This document shows positions 6,920 to 13,271 of a DNA stretch of 13,271 bases, piece after piece (position 1 is the stretch's first letter; the number at the start of each line of letters is the position of its first letter). The stretch is from positions 1 through 13,271 of the forward strand of contig JAEVYW010000217.1 of the NCBI GenBank assembly GCA_023392555.1, in the 5' to 3' direction. A model generated the notes under the pieces. That model was not told where the DNA came from, did no database searches, and saw nothing but the letters and a program-made list of their open reading frames with translations. The translations under genes were made by a program, and so were the position numbers. The DNA comes from Pseudomonadota bacterium. GTDB lineage: Bacteria > Pseudomonadota > Alphaproteobacteria > Sphingomonadales > Sphingomonadaceae.

Positions 6920-7152
6920 GACTTGTCTCCCCAGCGCCAGCGCCAGCCCCCGCGCGTCGTTCGTGCGGTCACGATGATCAGCCCCAGAGTCGCCGGAACG
7001 AGGATGCCAAAGAAGATGATCGGCTTTTCGGACACGAATATCGCCGCGCCGATCACCAGGATGAGGTAGGCGATCATGACCAGCCAGCCCTGCCAACTTA
7101 TCGGCAGTCCCGATCCATATCCGTATCGCTTCGGCGCGAACCATTCGGCCAT
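6916..7152 (-). CDS. Small two-helix inner-membrane protein
   Basis: The 78-residue product has an N-terminal segment with YGYGSGLPISWQGW, two membrane helices (about 22-41 and 44-62) and a Trp/Arg-rich tail (RTTRGGWRWRWGDKS). I know of no function for it. It is the last gene of the SPFH operon: its ATG at 7150-7152 lies one base after the stop of the ribbon-helix-helix gene and has a strong ribosome site (AAAGGAGAG) inside that gene. The basic tail suggests a cytoplasmic C-terminus, hence both ends inside. Its stop shares CTAG with the stop of the SLOG gene. Confidence 0.8.
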   Translation of the reverse strand: MAEWFAPKRYGYGSGLPISWQGWLVMIAYLILVIGAAIFVSEKPIIFFGILVPATLGLIIVTARTTRGGWRWRWGDKS

Positions 7153-7153
7153 C

Positions 7154-7360
7154 CTAACTCTCCTTTTTCGGGGGTCGCCCGCGCTTGACCGGCTTCGGTG
7201 CCTCGAGCTTCACGCCCCGCGCCTTGAGCGCCTCGCGAATGAGGCATTCAACTTCCGCATTCACGCTTCTCAGGTCGGCAGCGGCGCAGCGCTCGACCGC
7301 GGCCCAAAGGCTCGGGTCGACGCGTAGTGGATACGCCTTGCGCTCGCCGCCGTCGGCCAT
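7154..7360 (-). CDS. Ribbon-helix-helix DNA-binding protein with AT-hook-like tail
   Basis: The 68-residue protein fits an Arc/CopG-type ribbon-helix-helix fold: strand KAYPLRV (8-14), helix A from P16 to about L30, turn, and helix B SVNAEVECLIREALKA (32-47). Such proteins dimerise and place the strand in the DNA major groove. The tail from residue 55 is proline- and lysine-rich and contains KRGRPPKK (59-66), with the RGRP core of AT-hooks that bind the minor groove of AT-rich DNA. The gene starts nine bases after the SPFH stop, with AGGG at good spacing, and ends one base before the next gene. It may repress its own operon through the palindrome at 8290-8306. No toxin gene adjoins it, so an antitoxin role is unlikely. 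Confidence 0.8.
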   Translation of the reverse strand: MADGGERKAYPLRVDPSLWAAVERCAAADLRSVNAEVECLIREALKARGVKLEAPKPVKRGRPPKKES

Positions 7361-7369
7361 CGTTCGACC

Positions 7370-8269
7370 CTAGGTGTAGAGCGTGCCGGTGTTGACGACG
7401 GGCTGGGTGTCGCGCTCCCCGCACAGGACGACCATCAGGTTCGAGACCATTGCCGCGCGGCGCTCGTCATCGAGCTCGACGACGTTCTTTTCCGACAGCG
7501 CATCGAGCGCCATTTCGACCATTCCTACTGCGCCTTCGACCAGCGTCTTGCGTGCGGCCACGACGGCCTGAGCCTGCTGACGCCGAAGCATCGCGCCGGC
7601 GATTTCCTGCGCATAAGCAAGGTGGGTGAAACCGCATTCATCGACCGTGATGCCGGCGACCGAAAGGCGCGCGATCAGCTCGTTGCGAAGCTCGGCGCCG
7701 ACTTCGTCGTGATTGCCGCGTAGCGTCACTTCGAGATGTTCGAAGTCGTCGTACGGATAGCGTGAGCCGATGGCGCGGATCGCGGCTTCGACCTGCACCT
7801 TCACGAACTCCTTGTAATCGTCGACATCGAACAAGGCCTGCGCCGTGTCGACGACGCGCCAGACGATCTGCGCCGCCATCTCGATCGGGTTGCCGCGAAG
7901 ATCGTTCACCTTGATCCGGTCGGAGATGAAATTGTTGGCGCGGACCGACACTTTCCTGCGCATCATCCACGGCAACACCCAGCGAAGGCCCGTCGCGCGA
8001 TCGGTGCCGCGATAGTCGCCGAACAAGGTGATCGCCGCGCCCTGGTTGGGCTGGAGCATGAAGAAGCCGCAGACGATGAACAGGAAGGCCAACGGCCCCA
8101 CGATCATCAACAGCACCGGCAGTGCCGACGCGTCATCGTTCGCAAGACGCACAACCGCGAAGACGGTGGCCGCGATGGCGAGGAGCGCAAGCAGCAGCAT
8201 CAAATAGCCGCTCATCGTGGCCGCCGGCCGTTCCCGGCTAATCTTCAAGGCAATGACAGGGTCTGCCAT
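7370..8269 (-). CDS. SPFH/band-7 domain membrane protein
   Basis: The 299-residue protein has two N-terminal membrane helices (about 20-41 and 50-71), then a band-7 domain starting GFFMLQPNQGAAITLFGDYRG and continuing with GLRWVLPWM, RANNF, DLRGNPIEMAAQIVWRV and VEAAIRAIGSRYPYDD, and a helical tail with QQAQAVVAARKTLVEGAVGM. SPFH proteins (stomatin, flotillin, HflK/C relatives) form large membrane-associated oligomers that organise membrane domains or regulate proteases. The ATG at 8267-8269 is chosen over an adjacent TTG because GGGAGG lies five bases upstream. It heads a three-gene operon with a ribbon-helix-helix regulator and a small membrane protein. Specific partners are not known. Confidence 0.92.
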   Translation of the reverse strand: MADPVIALKISRERPAATMSGYLMLLLALLAIAATVFAVVRLANDDASALPVLLMIVGPLAFLFIVCGFFMLQPNQGAAITLFGDYRGTDRATGLRWVLPWMMRRKVSVRANNFISDRIKVNDLRGNPIEMAAQIVWRVVDTAQALFDVDDYKEFVKVQVEAAIRAIGSRYPYDDFEHLEVTLRGNHDEVGAELRNELIARLSVAGITVDECGFTHLAYAQEIAGAMLRRQQAQAVVAARKTLVEGAVGMVEMALDALSEKNVVELDDERRAAMVSNLMVVLCGERDTQPVVNTGTLYT

Positions 8270-8289
8270 CAAATCCTCCCTATTAATCT

Positions 8290-8324
8290 GATATCAAAAT
8301 AATATCGTTGCGACCGCGAGTCAA
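8290..8324 (-). promoter_or_regulatory. SPFH operon promoter with overlapping palindromic operator
   Basis: On the minus strand, TTGACT (8324-8319) and TATTTT (8301-8296) are 17 bases apart, a sound sigma-70-like promoter. The -10 lies in the centre of a 17-bp inverted repeat, GATAT-N7-ATATC (8290-8306), in an AT-rich patch that stands out in this GC-rich DNA. A repressor bound there would block polymerase. The best local candidate is the ribbon-helix-helix protein encoded second in the operon, whose AT-hook tail also favours AT-rich DNA. Pattern-based prediction. Confidence 0.55.
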
Positions 8325-8365
8325 TTGGGTCGCTTTCTGCAAGGCGGCTCTGCTAGGCGGCGGCC

Positions 8366-9286
8366 ATGTCCCAATGGAAACTGGTCATTCACGGCGGCGC
8401 CGGATCGGAACGCATCGCGCACGACAACCCGGCACACGAAGCTGCAGGGCGCGCGGGCCTGCTCGAGGCTCTGGAAGCAGGCGCTGCGATACTTGGCGCC
8501 GGCGGCAAGGCGATCGACGCTGTCGAAGCGGCGGCACGCAGCCTTGAAGACGACGCCTGCTTCAACGCCGGCCGCGGCAGCGTCCTGACCGAGCATGGCG
8601 AAGCCGAACTCGACGCAGCGATGATGGATGGCGCCACCCGCCGCGCCGGAGCCGTCGCAGGCCTGAAGACGACGCGCGCTCCGATCAGCCTCGCGCGCCG
8701 CCTCATGGAGCACGGGCCGCACGTATTCCTGTCAGGGGATGGCGCCGACCGCTTCGCTGCCGCGGCCGGGCTGGAGCAGGTCGATAATAGCTATTTCATC
8801 CTGCCCGAACGGCGCCGCCAGCTGGACGAAGCGCTTGCGGCTGGGAGCGCTGCCGACCCCATCAAATATGGGACGATCGGCGCCGTAGCGGTCGACACGA
8901 ACGGCCATGTCGCAGCGGCGACCTCGACTGGCGGAGTGACGGCCAAGCAATGGGGACGCGTCGGCGATTCGCCTCTGATTGGCGCGGGCACCTACGCGGA
9001 CGATCGCGCCTGCGCCGTGTCTGCGACTGGATCGGGAGAGTATTTCATCCGGGCGGTTGCCGCGCATGAGCTTGCCGTGCGGATGCGGCTTGGCGGAGCG
9101 ACGCTCCAGGAGGCTCTCAACGCCGTGCTCGAAGATATCGAAGCGCTCGGCGGTCGGGGTGGACTGATCGCCGTTTCCCCGAGCGGCGAGGCGGCCTGGG
9201 GCTTCACCACTCCGGCAATGTATCGCGGCGTTGCCGGCCCCGACGGCCGCCGCGTCGCCATCTACTCCGAAGACAGGGAACGGTAG
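8366..9286 (+). CDS. Isoaspartyl peptidase / type 2 (plant-type) L-asparaginase
   Basis: This 306-residue protein belongs to the N-terminal nucleophile hydrolases that cleave isoaspartyl dipeptides and asparagine in the cytoplasm. The start WKLVIHGGAG, the segment DDACFNAGRGSVLTEHGEAELDAAMMDG and the autocleavage site KYGTIGAVAVD are diagnostic. Thr170 in GTIGAVA would be both the cleavage residue and the new N-terminal nucleophile, giving alpha (1-169) and beta (170-306) chains. STGGVTAKQWGRVGDSPLIGAGTY and the SATGSGEYFIR segment supply the substrate site. Length is close to E. coli IaaA (321). It starts 96 bases from the divergent SPFH gene with a weak AGGCGG ribosome site and overlaps the convergent acyltransferase gene by 25 bases. 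Confidence 0.95.
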   Translation: MSQWKLVIHGGAGSERIAHDNPAHEAAGRAGLLEALEAGAAILGAGGKAIDAVEAAARSLEDDACFNAGRGSVLTEHGEAELDAAMMDGATRRAGAVAGLKTTRAPISLARRLMEHGPHVFLSGDGADRFAAAAGLEQVDNSYFILPERRRQLDEALAAGSAADPIKYGTIGAVAVDTNGHVAAATSTGGVTAKQWGRVGDSPLIGAGTYADDRACAVSATGSGEYFIRAVAAHELAVRMRLGGATLQEALNAVLEDIEALGGRGGLIAVSPSGEAAWGFTTPAMYRGVAGPDGRRVAIYSEDRER

Positions 9287-10401
9287 GGCAAGCTTCCGCG
9301 CATCCATTGGATCTCGGCCTCGATGGCGCGACGCTCCTCTTCGAGGAAGTTGGCGACGGCGTCGCGGAAGCTGGGGTTCGGGATGAAGTGCGCCGAGCGT
9401 GTGATCACCGGTTCGTAGCCTCGCGCCAGCTTGTGCTCCCCTTGAGCGCCGGCCTGCACTGACGAGAGACCGTTCGCGATCGCCCAGTCGATGGCCTGGT
9501 AGTAGCAAAGCTCGAAGTGGAGGAACGGTACCTCCTCGGTCGCGCCCCAATAGCGACCGTAGAGCGTGTCGGGGCCAATGACGTTGAGCGCCCCCGCAAT
9601 CGGCTGGCCATCGCGCAGTGCTAGGAACAGCAGCAGGCTGTCGCCCATCGCCTCCCCGATTTGGTCGAAGAAGCTGCGGGTGAGGTACGGGCGGCCCCAT
9701 TTGCGCGATCCCGTGTCCTGGTAGAATTCCCACACCCAAGCCCATTCGACGGGGCCGATCTCCGAGCCGCGCAAAGCGACGAACTCGAGCCCCTCGCGGG
9801 CGGCGGCGCGCTCCTTGCGGATCGACTTGCGCTTGGTGCTCCGGAGCGCTCCCAGGAAGTCGTCGAAACTTCCGTAGCCGCGATTAGCCCAGTGATACTG
9901 GACGCCGTGCCGCATCAGCCATCCGCGGCGCTCGCATTCCTCGGCGCCGGCGTCGTCGATGAAGGTCACGTGGGCTGAGGACATCTCATTCTGCACGACA
10001 ACGGCTTCGGCGGCGGCCAGGATGTGCTGCGGTTGGCTCCCCAGCAGGCGCGGTCCGGGGACGGGCGTGAAGGGAACCGCGACCTGCAGCTTCGGATAAT
10101 AGCTTCCGCCGGCCCGCTCCAAGGCGTCCGCCCAGCCATGATCGAACACATATTCGCCCTGGCTGTGCGTCTTCAGGTAAGCGGGCGCCGCCCCGATGAG
10201 GTGCGCCGCGTCGTCCTCGATCAGCAGCGCCGCGGGCGTCCAGCCGGTGCCCTTGCCGACGCTGCCGGATCGTTCCAGCGTCGACAGAAAGGCGTGACTC
10301 AAGAAGGGATCGCCGCCAGTCAGCCGATCCCACGCGGTCGCGTTGAGGCCGCTTACCCCGGCGGAGATCTTCGCAACGACTTCAGTTTCGCGGTCGGCCA
10401 T
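9262..10401 (-). CDS. FemAB-like GNAT-family acyltransferase (DUF482/COG3146)
   Basis: The 379-residue product matches the family annotated as peptidoglycan biosynthesis/recognition (PF04339), a double-GNAT fold related to FemAB. Recognisable segments are DPFLSHAFLSTLERSGSVG near the N-terminus, YVFDHGWADA, YYPKLQVAVPFTPVPGPRLL, STKRKSIRKERAAA and the late ALNVIGPDTLYGRYWGA with YEPVITRSAHFIP. The true substrate of the family is not established. The frame is open for 57 further residues upstream, but that stretch is low-complexity read from inside the phosphodiesterase gene; the ATG at 10399-10401, followed by MADRETE, fits the family. It overlaps the end of that gene by 20 bases, so it is the last gene of the minus-strand run and probably translationally coupled. 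Confidence 0.9.
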   Translation of the reverse strand: MADRETEVVAKISAGVSGLNATAWDRLTGGDPFLSHAFLSTLERSGSVGKGTGWTPAALLIEDDAAHLIGAAPAYLKTHSQGEYVFDHGWADALERAGGSYYPKLQVAVPFTPVPGPRLLGSQPQHILAAAEAVVVQNEMSSAHVTFIDDAGAEECERRGWLMRHGVQYHWANRGYGSFDDFLGALRSTKRKSIRKERAAAREGLEFVALRGSEIGPVEWAWVWEFYQDTGSRKWGRPYLTRSFFDQIGEAMGDSLLLFLALRDGQPIAGALNVIGPDTLYGRYWGATEEVPFLHFELCYYQAIDWAIANGLSSVQAGAQGEHKLARGYEPVITRSAHFIPNPSFRDAVANFLEEERRAIEAEIQWMRGSLPYRSLSSE

Positions 10402-11098
10402 CAGCTTCCCAAATGAGCGCGTCGGCATGAACCCCGGCTTGCGCCCGCTGCTCCGCCGTTGCGATGGTCCAGCTGTAGACCGGCATCCGCTCGCGGAGGT
10501 CGGAGACCCAGGATTTGCCGAGCGCGGTCCGTTCGACCGCCACAAAATCGGGATCGGCGAACCATAGCGCAACCCGCCGTTTCCACGCGGGCAAGCTGTT
10601 GCGTATTACCAAGCCGCGTCTGACATCGGGCATGTTTGTCTTGAGCAGCCGCGAAACGCGTGGGTCGAAGCTCATGATTCCGAACTTGCCCGTATACTTT
10701 GGGACAACGCGGCGGAACGCCGGGATCCATCTCCAGATGTCATCCTCGACCTTCACCTCGATGAGCAGCGGCACTCGACCGTCGACCAAGGAAAAGAGGC
10801 TCTCCAGCGTCGGGATCGGATGCTCGCCGACATGGAGCCGGCCGAGTTCGGCATGGGTGGATCTCGCAATAACCAGCGGGCTCGCGCACATTCGCCACGC
10901 ATCCGCGTCGTGAAAGACGAGGATCTTGTCGTCGCGCGTCAGGCGGACGTCGCATTCGATGCCCGCGCCCGCTTCGAGGGCCGCGGCGAAGGCGATCAGG
11001 CTGTTTTCGGGAAATTGCGCACCGTAGTGCAGCCCGCGGTGCGCGAAGCCCGCGGGCCCCGGGTCGAGTGGATCAGGCCCTGACGGCGACGATCGCAT
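10382..11098 (-). CDS. Glycerophosphodiester phosphodiesterase family protein
   Basis: A 238-residue GDPD-type TIM barrel. It shows the expected motifs in order: HRG (H20-R21-G22), ENS (E31-N32), the metal-binding ECDV (E48, D50), HD (H63-D64), the EVKVED strand (E114, K116) and VYSWTIATAEQ near the end. These enzymes hydrolyse glycerophosphodiesters to glycerol-3-phosphate and an alcohol. No signal peptide is visible, so it is likely cytoplasmic. The ATG at 11096-11098 is preferred to an in-frame TTG at 11119; either overlaps the end of the RidA-like gene, by 26 or 47 bases. The 3' end overlaps the acyltransferase start by 20 bases. Confidence 0.93.
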   Translation of the reverse strand: MRSSPSGPDPLDPGPAGFAHRGLHYGAQFPENSLIAFAAALEAGAGIECDVRLTRDDKILVFHDADAWRMCASPLVIARSTHAELGRLHVGEHPIPTLESLFSLVDGRVPLLIEVKVEDDIWRWIPAFRRVVPKYTGKFGIMSFDPRVSRLLKTNMPDVRRGLVIRNSLPAWKRRVALWFADPDFVAVERTALGKSWVSDLRERMPVYSWTIATAEQRAQAGVHADALIWEADGRPRN

Positions 11099-11534
11099 CC
11101 ACTTCGACCGCGACGCCAAGCGGAAGAACCGCGACGCCGACGGCGCTGCGCGCGTGGCGGCCGGCCTCGCCGAACACCTCCTGCATCAGCTCCGACGCGC
11201 CGTTGGCCACCTTGGGCTGGTCGACGAAATCAGGCGAGCTGTTCACGAACACGCCGAGCTTCACGATCTTTTCGACGCGGTCGAGCGAGCCGAGCGCGGC
11301 CTTCATCTGGGCGAGCAGCATGACACCGCAGCGCCGTGCGGCCGCAATGCCGCCATCGAGATCGACGTCGTCGCCAAGCCGGCCTTTGATCAGGCTGCCG
11401 TCCTCGGCGAAGCTGATCTGGCCGGAGATGTGCAGCAGCCCGTTCAGTTCCACTGCGGGAACGTAGGAGGCCACGGGTGCGGCGGCTTCGGGGATGGTGA
11501 TGCCGAGTTCGGCGAGGCGCTGGTCGATGCTCAT
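11073..11534 (-). CDS. RidA/YjgF-family protein
   Basis: The 153-residue protein matches the long RidA-like subgroup of about 150 residues, with MSIDQRLAELGITIPEAAAPVASYVPAV at the N-terminus. The core reads LLHISGQIS, GDDVDLDGGIAAARRCG and KIVKLGVFVNSSPDF, and ends HARSAVGVAVLPLGVAVEVDAI. The arginine of HARSAVG (R129) is at the position of the RidA residue that binds the substrate carboxylate, so imine/enamine deaminase activity is possible, though many members of this subgroup have no assigned activity. An ATG at 11532-11534 is chosen over a GTG at 11549 because it gives the family N-terminus. It follows the dehydrogenase gene after a short gap holding a hairpin and overlaps the phosphodiesterase gene. 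Confidence 0.92.
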   Translation of the reverse strand: MSIDQRLAELGITIPEAAAPVASYVPAVELNGLLHISGQISFAEDGSLIKGRLGDDVDLDGGIAAARRCGVMLLAQMKAALGSLDRVEKIVKLGVFVNSSPDFVDQPKVANGASELMQEVFGEAGRHARSAVGVAVLPLGVAVEVDAIVAVRA

Positions 11535-11563
11535 GCCCGCGCTCAACACCCGCCGCCGCTTCG

Positions 11564-11584
11564 GGTCAACCCTGACGGGTGACC
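11564..11584 (-). terminator. Hairpin over the dehydrogenase stop codon
   Basis: On the minus strand GGTCACCC, loop GTCA and GGGTTGACC form an 8-bp stem with one bulged T. The right arm contains the TGA stop of the dehydrogenase gene. No T run follows, so it is not a normal intrinsic terminator. It sits in the only real gap (31 bases) of the six-gene run and may tune expression of the downstream genes or protect the upstream mRNA. Confidence 0.35.
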
Positions 11585-12312
11585 GTGAAGCCGGCCCAAC
11601 TCTGCGTCACCGGCATCAACTCGATGGCGTTGACGTTCATGTGCGGCGGCAGGTTGGCCAGCCACCAGAATAGGTCTGCGTGATCCTCGGCGGTCAGCGG
11701 GTCCATATCGGCATAGAGCGTATCGGACGCGGCCTGGTCGCCGCCGGTGCGGACGAGTGTGAACTCGGTTTCCGCCATGCCCGGCTCGATCGACGTCACG
11801 CGAACGCCGGTTCCGACGAGATCGCAGCGGAGGTCGAGGGAGAACTGGCGGACGAACGCCTTGGTGCCCGCGTAAACCGCGCCGCCTTTATACGGATACG
11901 TTGCGGCAACCGACGACACGTTGATGATCTGGCCCTTGCGCTCGACCAGCTTGGGCTGGAGCGCGCGGGTCAAGGCGACGAGCCCGGTGATGTTCGTGTC
12001 GATGACTTGCTCGATCCGCTCCCAGTCGGCCTGGGGAAGGTCCGCGACGGGCGGCGCGAGGCCGGCGTTGTTAAGGAGCAGGTCGATGTCTGTCCAAGGC
12101 GCCGACAGCTTCGCGAGGCTCTCGACAGCCTCGCGATCGCGCATGTCGATTTCGAGCGGGAGGAAATCGTCGCCGATTTCCTCCGCCAACTCGCGCAGGC
12201 GGTCGCCGCGGCGTCCCGTGCCGATCACCCGCCATCCGCCGGCCGCGAATTTGCGCGCGGCGGCCTGGCCGAAGCCGGACGTCGCGCCGGTAATGAGGAT
12301 GGTCTTGGTCAT
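11566..12312 (-). CDS. YdfG-like short-chain dehydrogenase (3-hydroxy acid dehydrogenase type)
   Basis: A 248-residue classical short-chain dehydrogenase/reductase, exactly the length of E. coli YdfG. The cofactor site is TGATSGFG (G9, G13, G15) and TGRRGDRL, where the arginines after the second strand indicate NADP. NNAG is at 81-84, and the catalytic Ser134, Tyr147 and Lys151 are in NVSS and YAGTK. EPGMAETEF and the C-terminal NVNAIELMPVTQSWAG are typical of the YdfG group, which oxidises serine and 3-hydroxy acids or reduces malonic semialdehyde. A longer frame of 43 residues upstream is rejected; the ATG at 12310-12312 has AAGGAAG upstream and overlaps the hydrolase stop as ATGA, implying coupled translation. 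Confidence 0.95.
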   Translation of the reverse strand: MTKTILITGATSGFGQAAARKFAAGGWRVIGTGRRGDRLRELAEEIGDDFLPLEIDMRDREAVESLAKLSAPWTDIDLLLNNAGLAPPVADLPQADWERIEQVIDTNITGLVALTRALQPKLVERKGQIINVSSVAATYPYKGGAVYAGTKAFVRQFSLDLRCDLVGTGVRVTSIEPGMAETEFTLVRTGGDQAASDTLYADMDPLTAEDHADLFWWLANLPPHMNVNAIELMPVTQSWAGFTVTRQG

Positions 12313-12926
12313 TTCGCTTCCTTGAATCGATCGAGGATCCACTCGGCTGCCGTCGGCCAGTCGTCGATGCGGACGTGGGCACCTTCCGCCTTGGGCACGG
12401 CATCGGCAACGCGCGGCTCCGCGATCATGTGCACGCGCCAAACGTCGGGAGCGTGCTTTGCAACGGACGCATGATGCATGGGTAGATCATCGACGAACGC
12501 TGCGGTCGTGGGCCCGCGGGTCCGCAGCAGTTCCGCGACGGGCGTGCCCTTCCCGCCCTGGTTGCAAATGACGTCATGACGGATGCCATGACCGGCGAGC
12601 TGCTCGACGCGCCAGGGATGCGCCTCGCTGCCGAGGTTCGTGAGGACGACGATGTCGGCCACCTCGCCGATCCGGCCGAGCGCTTCGGCCGCACCGGGGA
12701 CGAGTGTCTGGCGGTGCATTTCGCCGCGGAAGAACAGGTCGAGGTATCGCCAGCCGTCATCCATCGTGATCGGCTCGCCAGTCGCGGCGACGGTCATGGC
12801 GTCGGTAAAACCGCCACTCTCGAGCGCGAAGTTCACGCCATGGTCGGCTTCGAGCCACTCGGCGAAATGCCCGACCATGTGCAGCAGCACTTCGTCGCAA
12901 TCCGTGATGAGAAGCGGGCGGCTCAT
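12309..12926 (-). CDS. HAD-superfamily hydrolase
   Basis: A 205-residue haloacid-dehalogenase-like protein. All four motifs can be seen: motif I TDCDEVL with D9 (nucleophile) and D11 (acid/base), motif II VVLTNL with T96, motif III lysine K126 in GGKGTP and motif IV FVDDLP with D146-D147. A helical cap lies between motifs I and II (about 18-75). The two aspartates of motif I indicate a phosphatase-type enzyme; the substrate is unknown. The gene overlaps both neighbours by the four bases ATGA (12923-12926 with DUF3572, 12309-12312 with the dehydrogenase), a sign of translational coupling. Confidence 0.92.
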   Translation of the reverse strand: MSRPLLITDCDEVLLHMVGHFAEWLEADHGVNFALESGGFTDAMTVAATGEPITMDDGWRYLDLFFRGEMHRQTLVPGAAEALGRIGEVADIVVLTNLGSEAHPWRVEQLAGHGIRHDVICNQGGKGTPVAELLRTRGPTTAAFVDDLPMHHASVAKHAPDVWRVHMIAEPRVADAVPKAEGAHVRIDDWPTAAEWILDRFKEAK

Positions 12927-13189
12927 GCCTCGAGCGCCTCGCGTGCGGCAACAAGCTGCTCCGGTTTGACGTCAAGCGCAGCCGCGACGTCGATCAGGTC
13001 AGGCTCGTAATTCTCCAGAAACCGAAGGACTGCCGCCAACAATGCCCGCTCTCCGGCACGAAGGCGCAGCTCCTCTGTGTCGATTCCGCACAGGTCGAGG
13101 AACCGCCGGGCGCGCCGTTCGTCGGAAATGGTCTCGGTTAGAGCCGAAATCGCGAGGACCTCGGCGTCATTTGTCGATAGGCCGCGCAT
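12923..13189 (-). CDS. DUF3572 family protein
   Basis: This 88-residue all-helical protein matches DUF3572, found in alphaproteobacteria next to divK as here. Characteristic stretches are DAEVLAISALTETISDE, RRFLDLCGIDTEELR, and the C-terminal LENYEPDLIDVAAALDVKPEQL. The function is unknown. The ATG at 13187-13189 has no ribosome site; a -10-like TAAAAT ends five bases upstream, so a leaderless mRNA is likely. It heads the six-gene minus-strand run and is divergent from divK with only 35 bases between the starts. Confidence 0.9.
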   Translation of the reverse strand: MRGLSTNDAEVLAISALTETISDERRARRFLDLCGIDTEELRLRAGERALLAAVLRFLENYEPDLIDVAAALDVKPEQLVAAREALEA

Positions 13190-13200
13190 GTCGTATTTTA
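13190..13200 (-). promoter_or_regulatory. -10 box directly before the DUF3572 start codon
   Basis: On the minus strand TAAAAT (13200-13195) is followed by five bases and then the ATG, placing a start of transcription at the start codon. No convincing -35 is found at 16-18 bases upstream. Together with the missing ribosome site this suggests leaderless translation of the first gene of the operon. Confidence 0.4.
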
Positions 13201-13224
13201 TCTGAGGGTTTGGGGGTTACCGGT

Positions 13225-13271
13225 TTGGCGAAGATCCTGATTGTCGAGGACAACGCCCTCAACATCAAGTT
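13225..13271 (+). CDS. divK: DivK-like single-domain response regulator, N-terminal fragment (3' part outside window)
   Basis: The last 47 bases encode the first 15 residues of a CheY-like receiver: a start codon, then AKILIVEDNALNIK. The strand plus the acidic pair of VEDN and the following LNIK are the DivK signature; DivK is the alphaproteobacterial receiver that controls cell polarity and the cell cycle through PleC and DivJ. The start is read as TTG at 13225 because the homologous proteins begin close to the first strand and no ATG is in frame; a TTG at 13210 is an alternative. The phosphorylated aspartate lies beyond the window. Confidence 0.8.
   Translation, partial: MAKILIVEDNALNIK

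Noticed and set aside
6916..7360. Toxin-antitoxin pair made of the ribbon-helix-helix protein and the small membrane protein
   Set aside because: The order is within an SPFH operon, and the two-helix protein with a WQGW motif does not resemble a known toxin; no evidence for a toxic activity.
8732..9745. Minus-strand open frame of 337 codons across the asparaginase and acyltransferase genes
   Set aside because: Crosses two clear genes in the wrong frame and has no domain pattern.
10402..10572. N-terminal extension of the acyltransferase
   Set aside because: Low-complexity residues read from inside the phosphodiesterase gene; the internal ATG at 10401 fits the family start.
12313..12441. N-terminal extension of the dehydrogenase
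   Set aside because: Falls before the MTKTILITG start that is standard for the family and lies within the hydrolase gene.

Overview
The window is GC-rich, dense DNA typical of an alphaproteobacterium, most likely of the Sphingomonadales. The evidence is gene content and order: the start of a divK-like response regulator gene divergent from a DUF3572 gene, an ispG of alphaproteobacterial type, and small SPFH and ribbon-helix-helix genes of a kind I associate with sphingomonads. No rRNA, tRNA, CRISPR array, insertion sequence or phage gene was seen.

Layout. Positions 1-174 hold the 3' end of a DUF1345 membrane protein. On the minus strand follow an EamA/DMT transporter (171-1073) and ispG (1111-2244). 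A three-gene plus-strand block (2319-6919) then interrupts the minus-strand order: a membrane-anchored TIR protein with a strictly periodic helical-repeat tail, a small low-GC membrane-anchored protein, and a SLOG protein carrying two pairs of membrane helices. A minus-strand operon follows (8269 down to 6916): SPFH/band-7 protein, ribbon-helix-helix regulator, small two-helix membrane protein. An isoaspartyl peptidase/asparaginase gene (8366-9286, plus) diverges from it. The rest is a tight minus-strand run of six genes (13189 down to 9262): DUF3572, HAD hydrolase, YdfG-like dehydrogenase, RidA-like protein, glycerophosphodiester phosphodiesterase, FemAB-like acyltransferase. The beginning of divK runs off the right edge.

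How the genes may work together. The flanking genes are core metabolism and housekeeping. The middle block looks like an accessory signalling or conflict module. A TIR domain with the catalytic-type WxxxE glutamate could make an NAD-derived nucleotide, and the SLOG domain two genes downstream could sense it and act through its membrane helices. This parallels the TIR-to-SLOG logic of Thoeris defence but with a different architecture. The pairing and domain order can be read from the sequence; the chemistry and any defence role are inference. Other points of note are a 48-residue repeat in the TIR protein, a palindrome over the predicted -10 of the SPFH operon (which encodes its own candidate repressor), and two genes whose predicted promoters sit so close to the ATG that leaderless mRNAs are likely.
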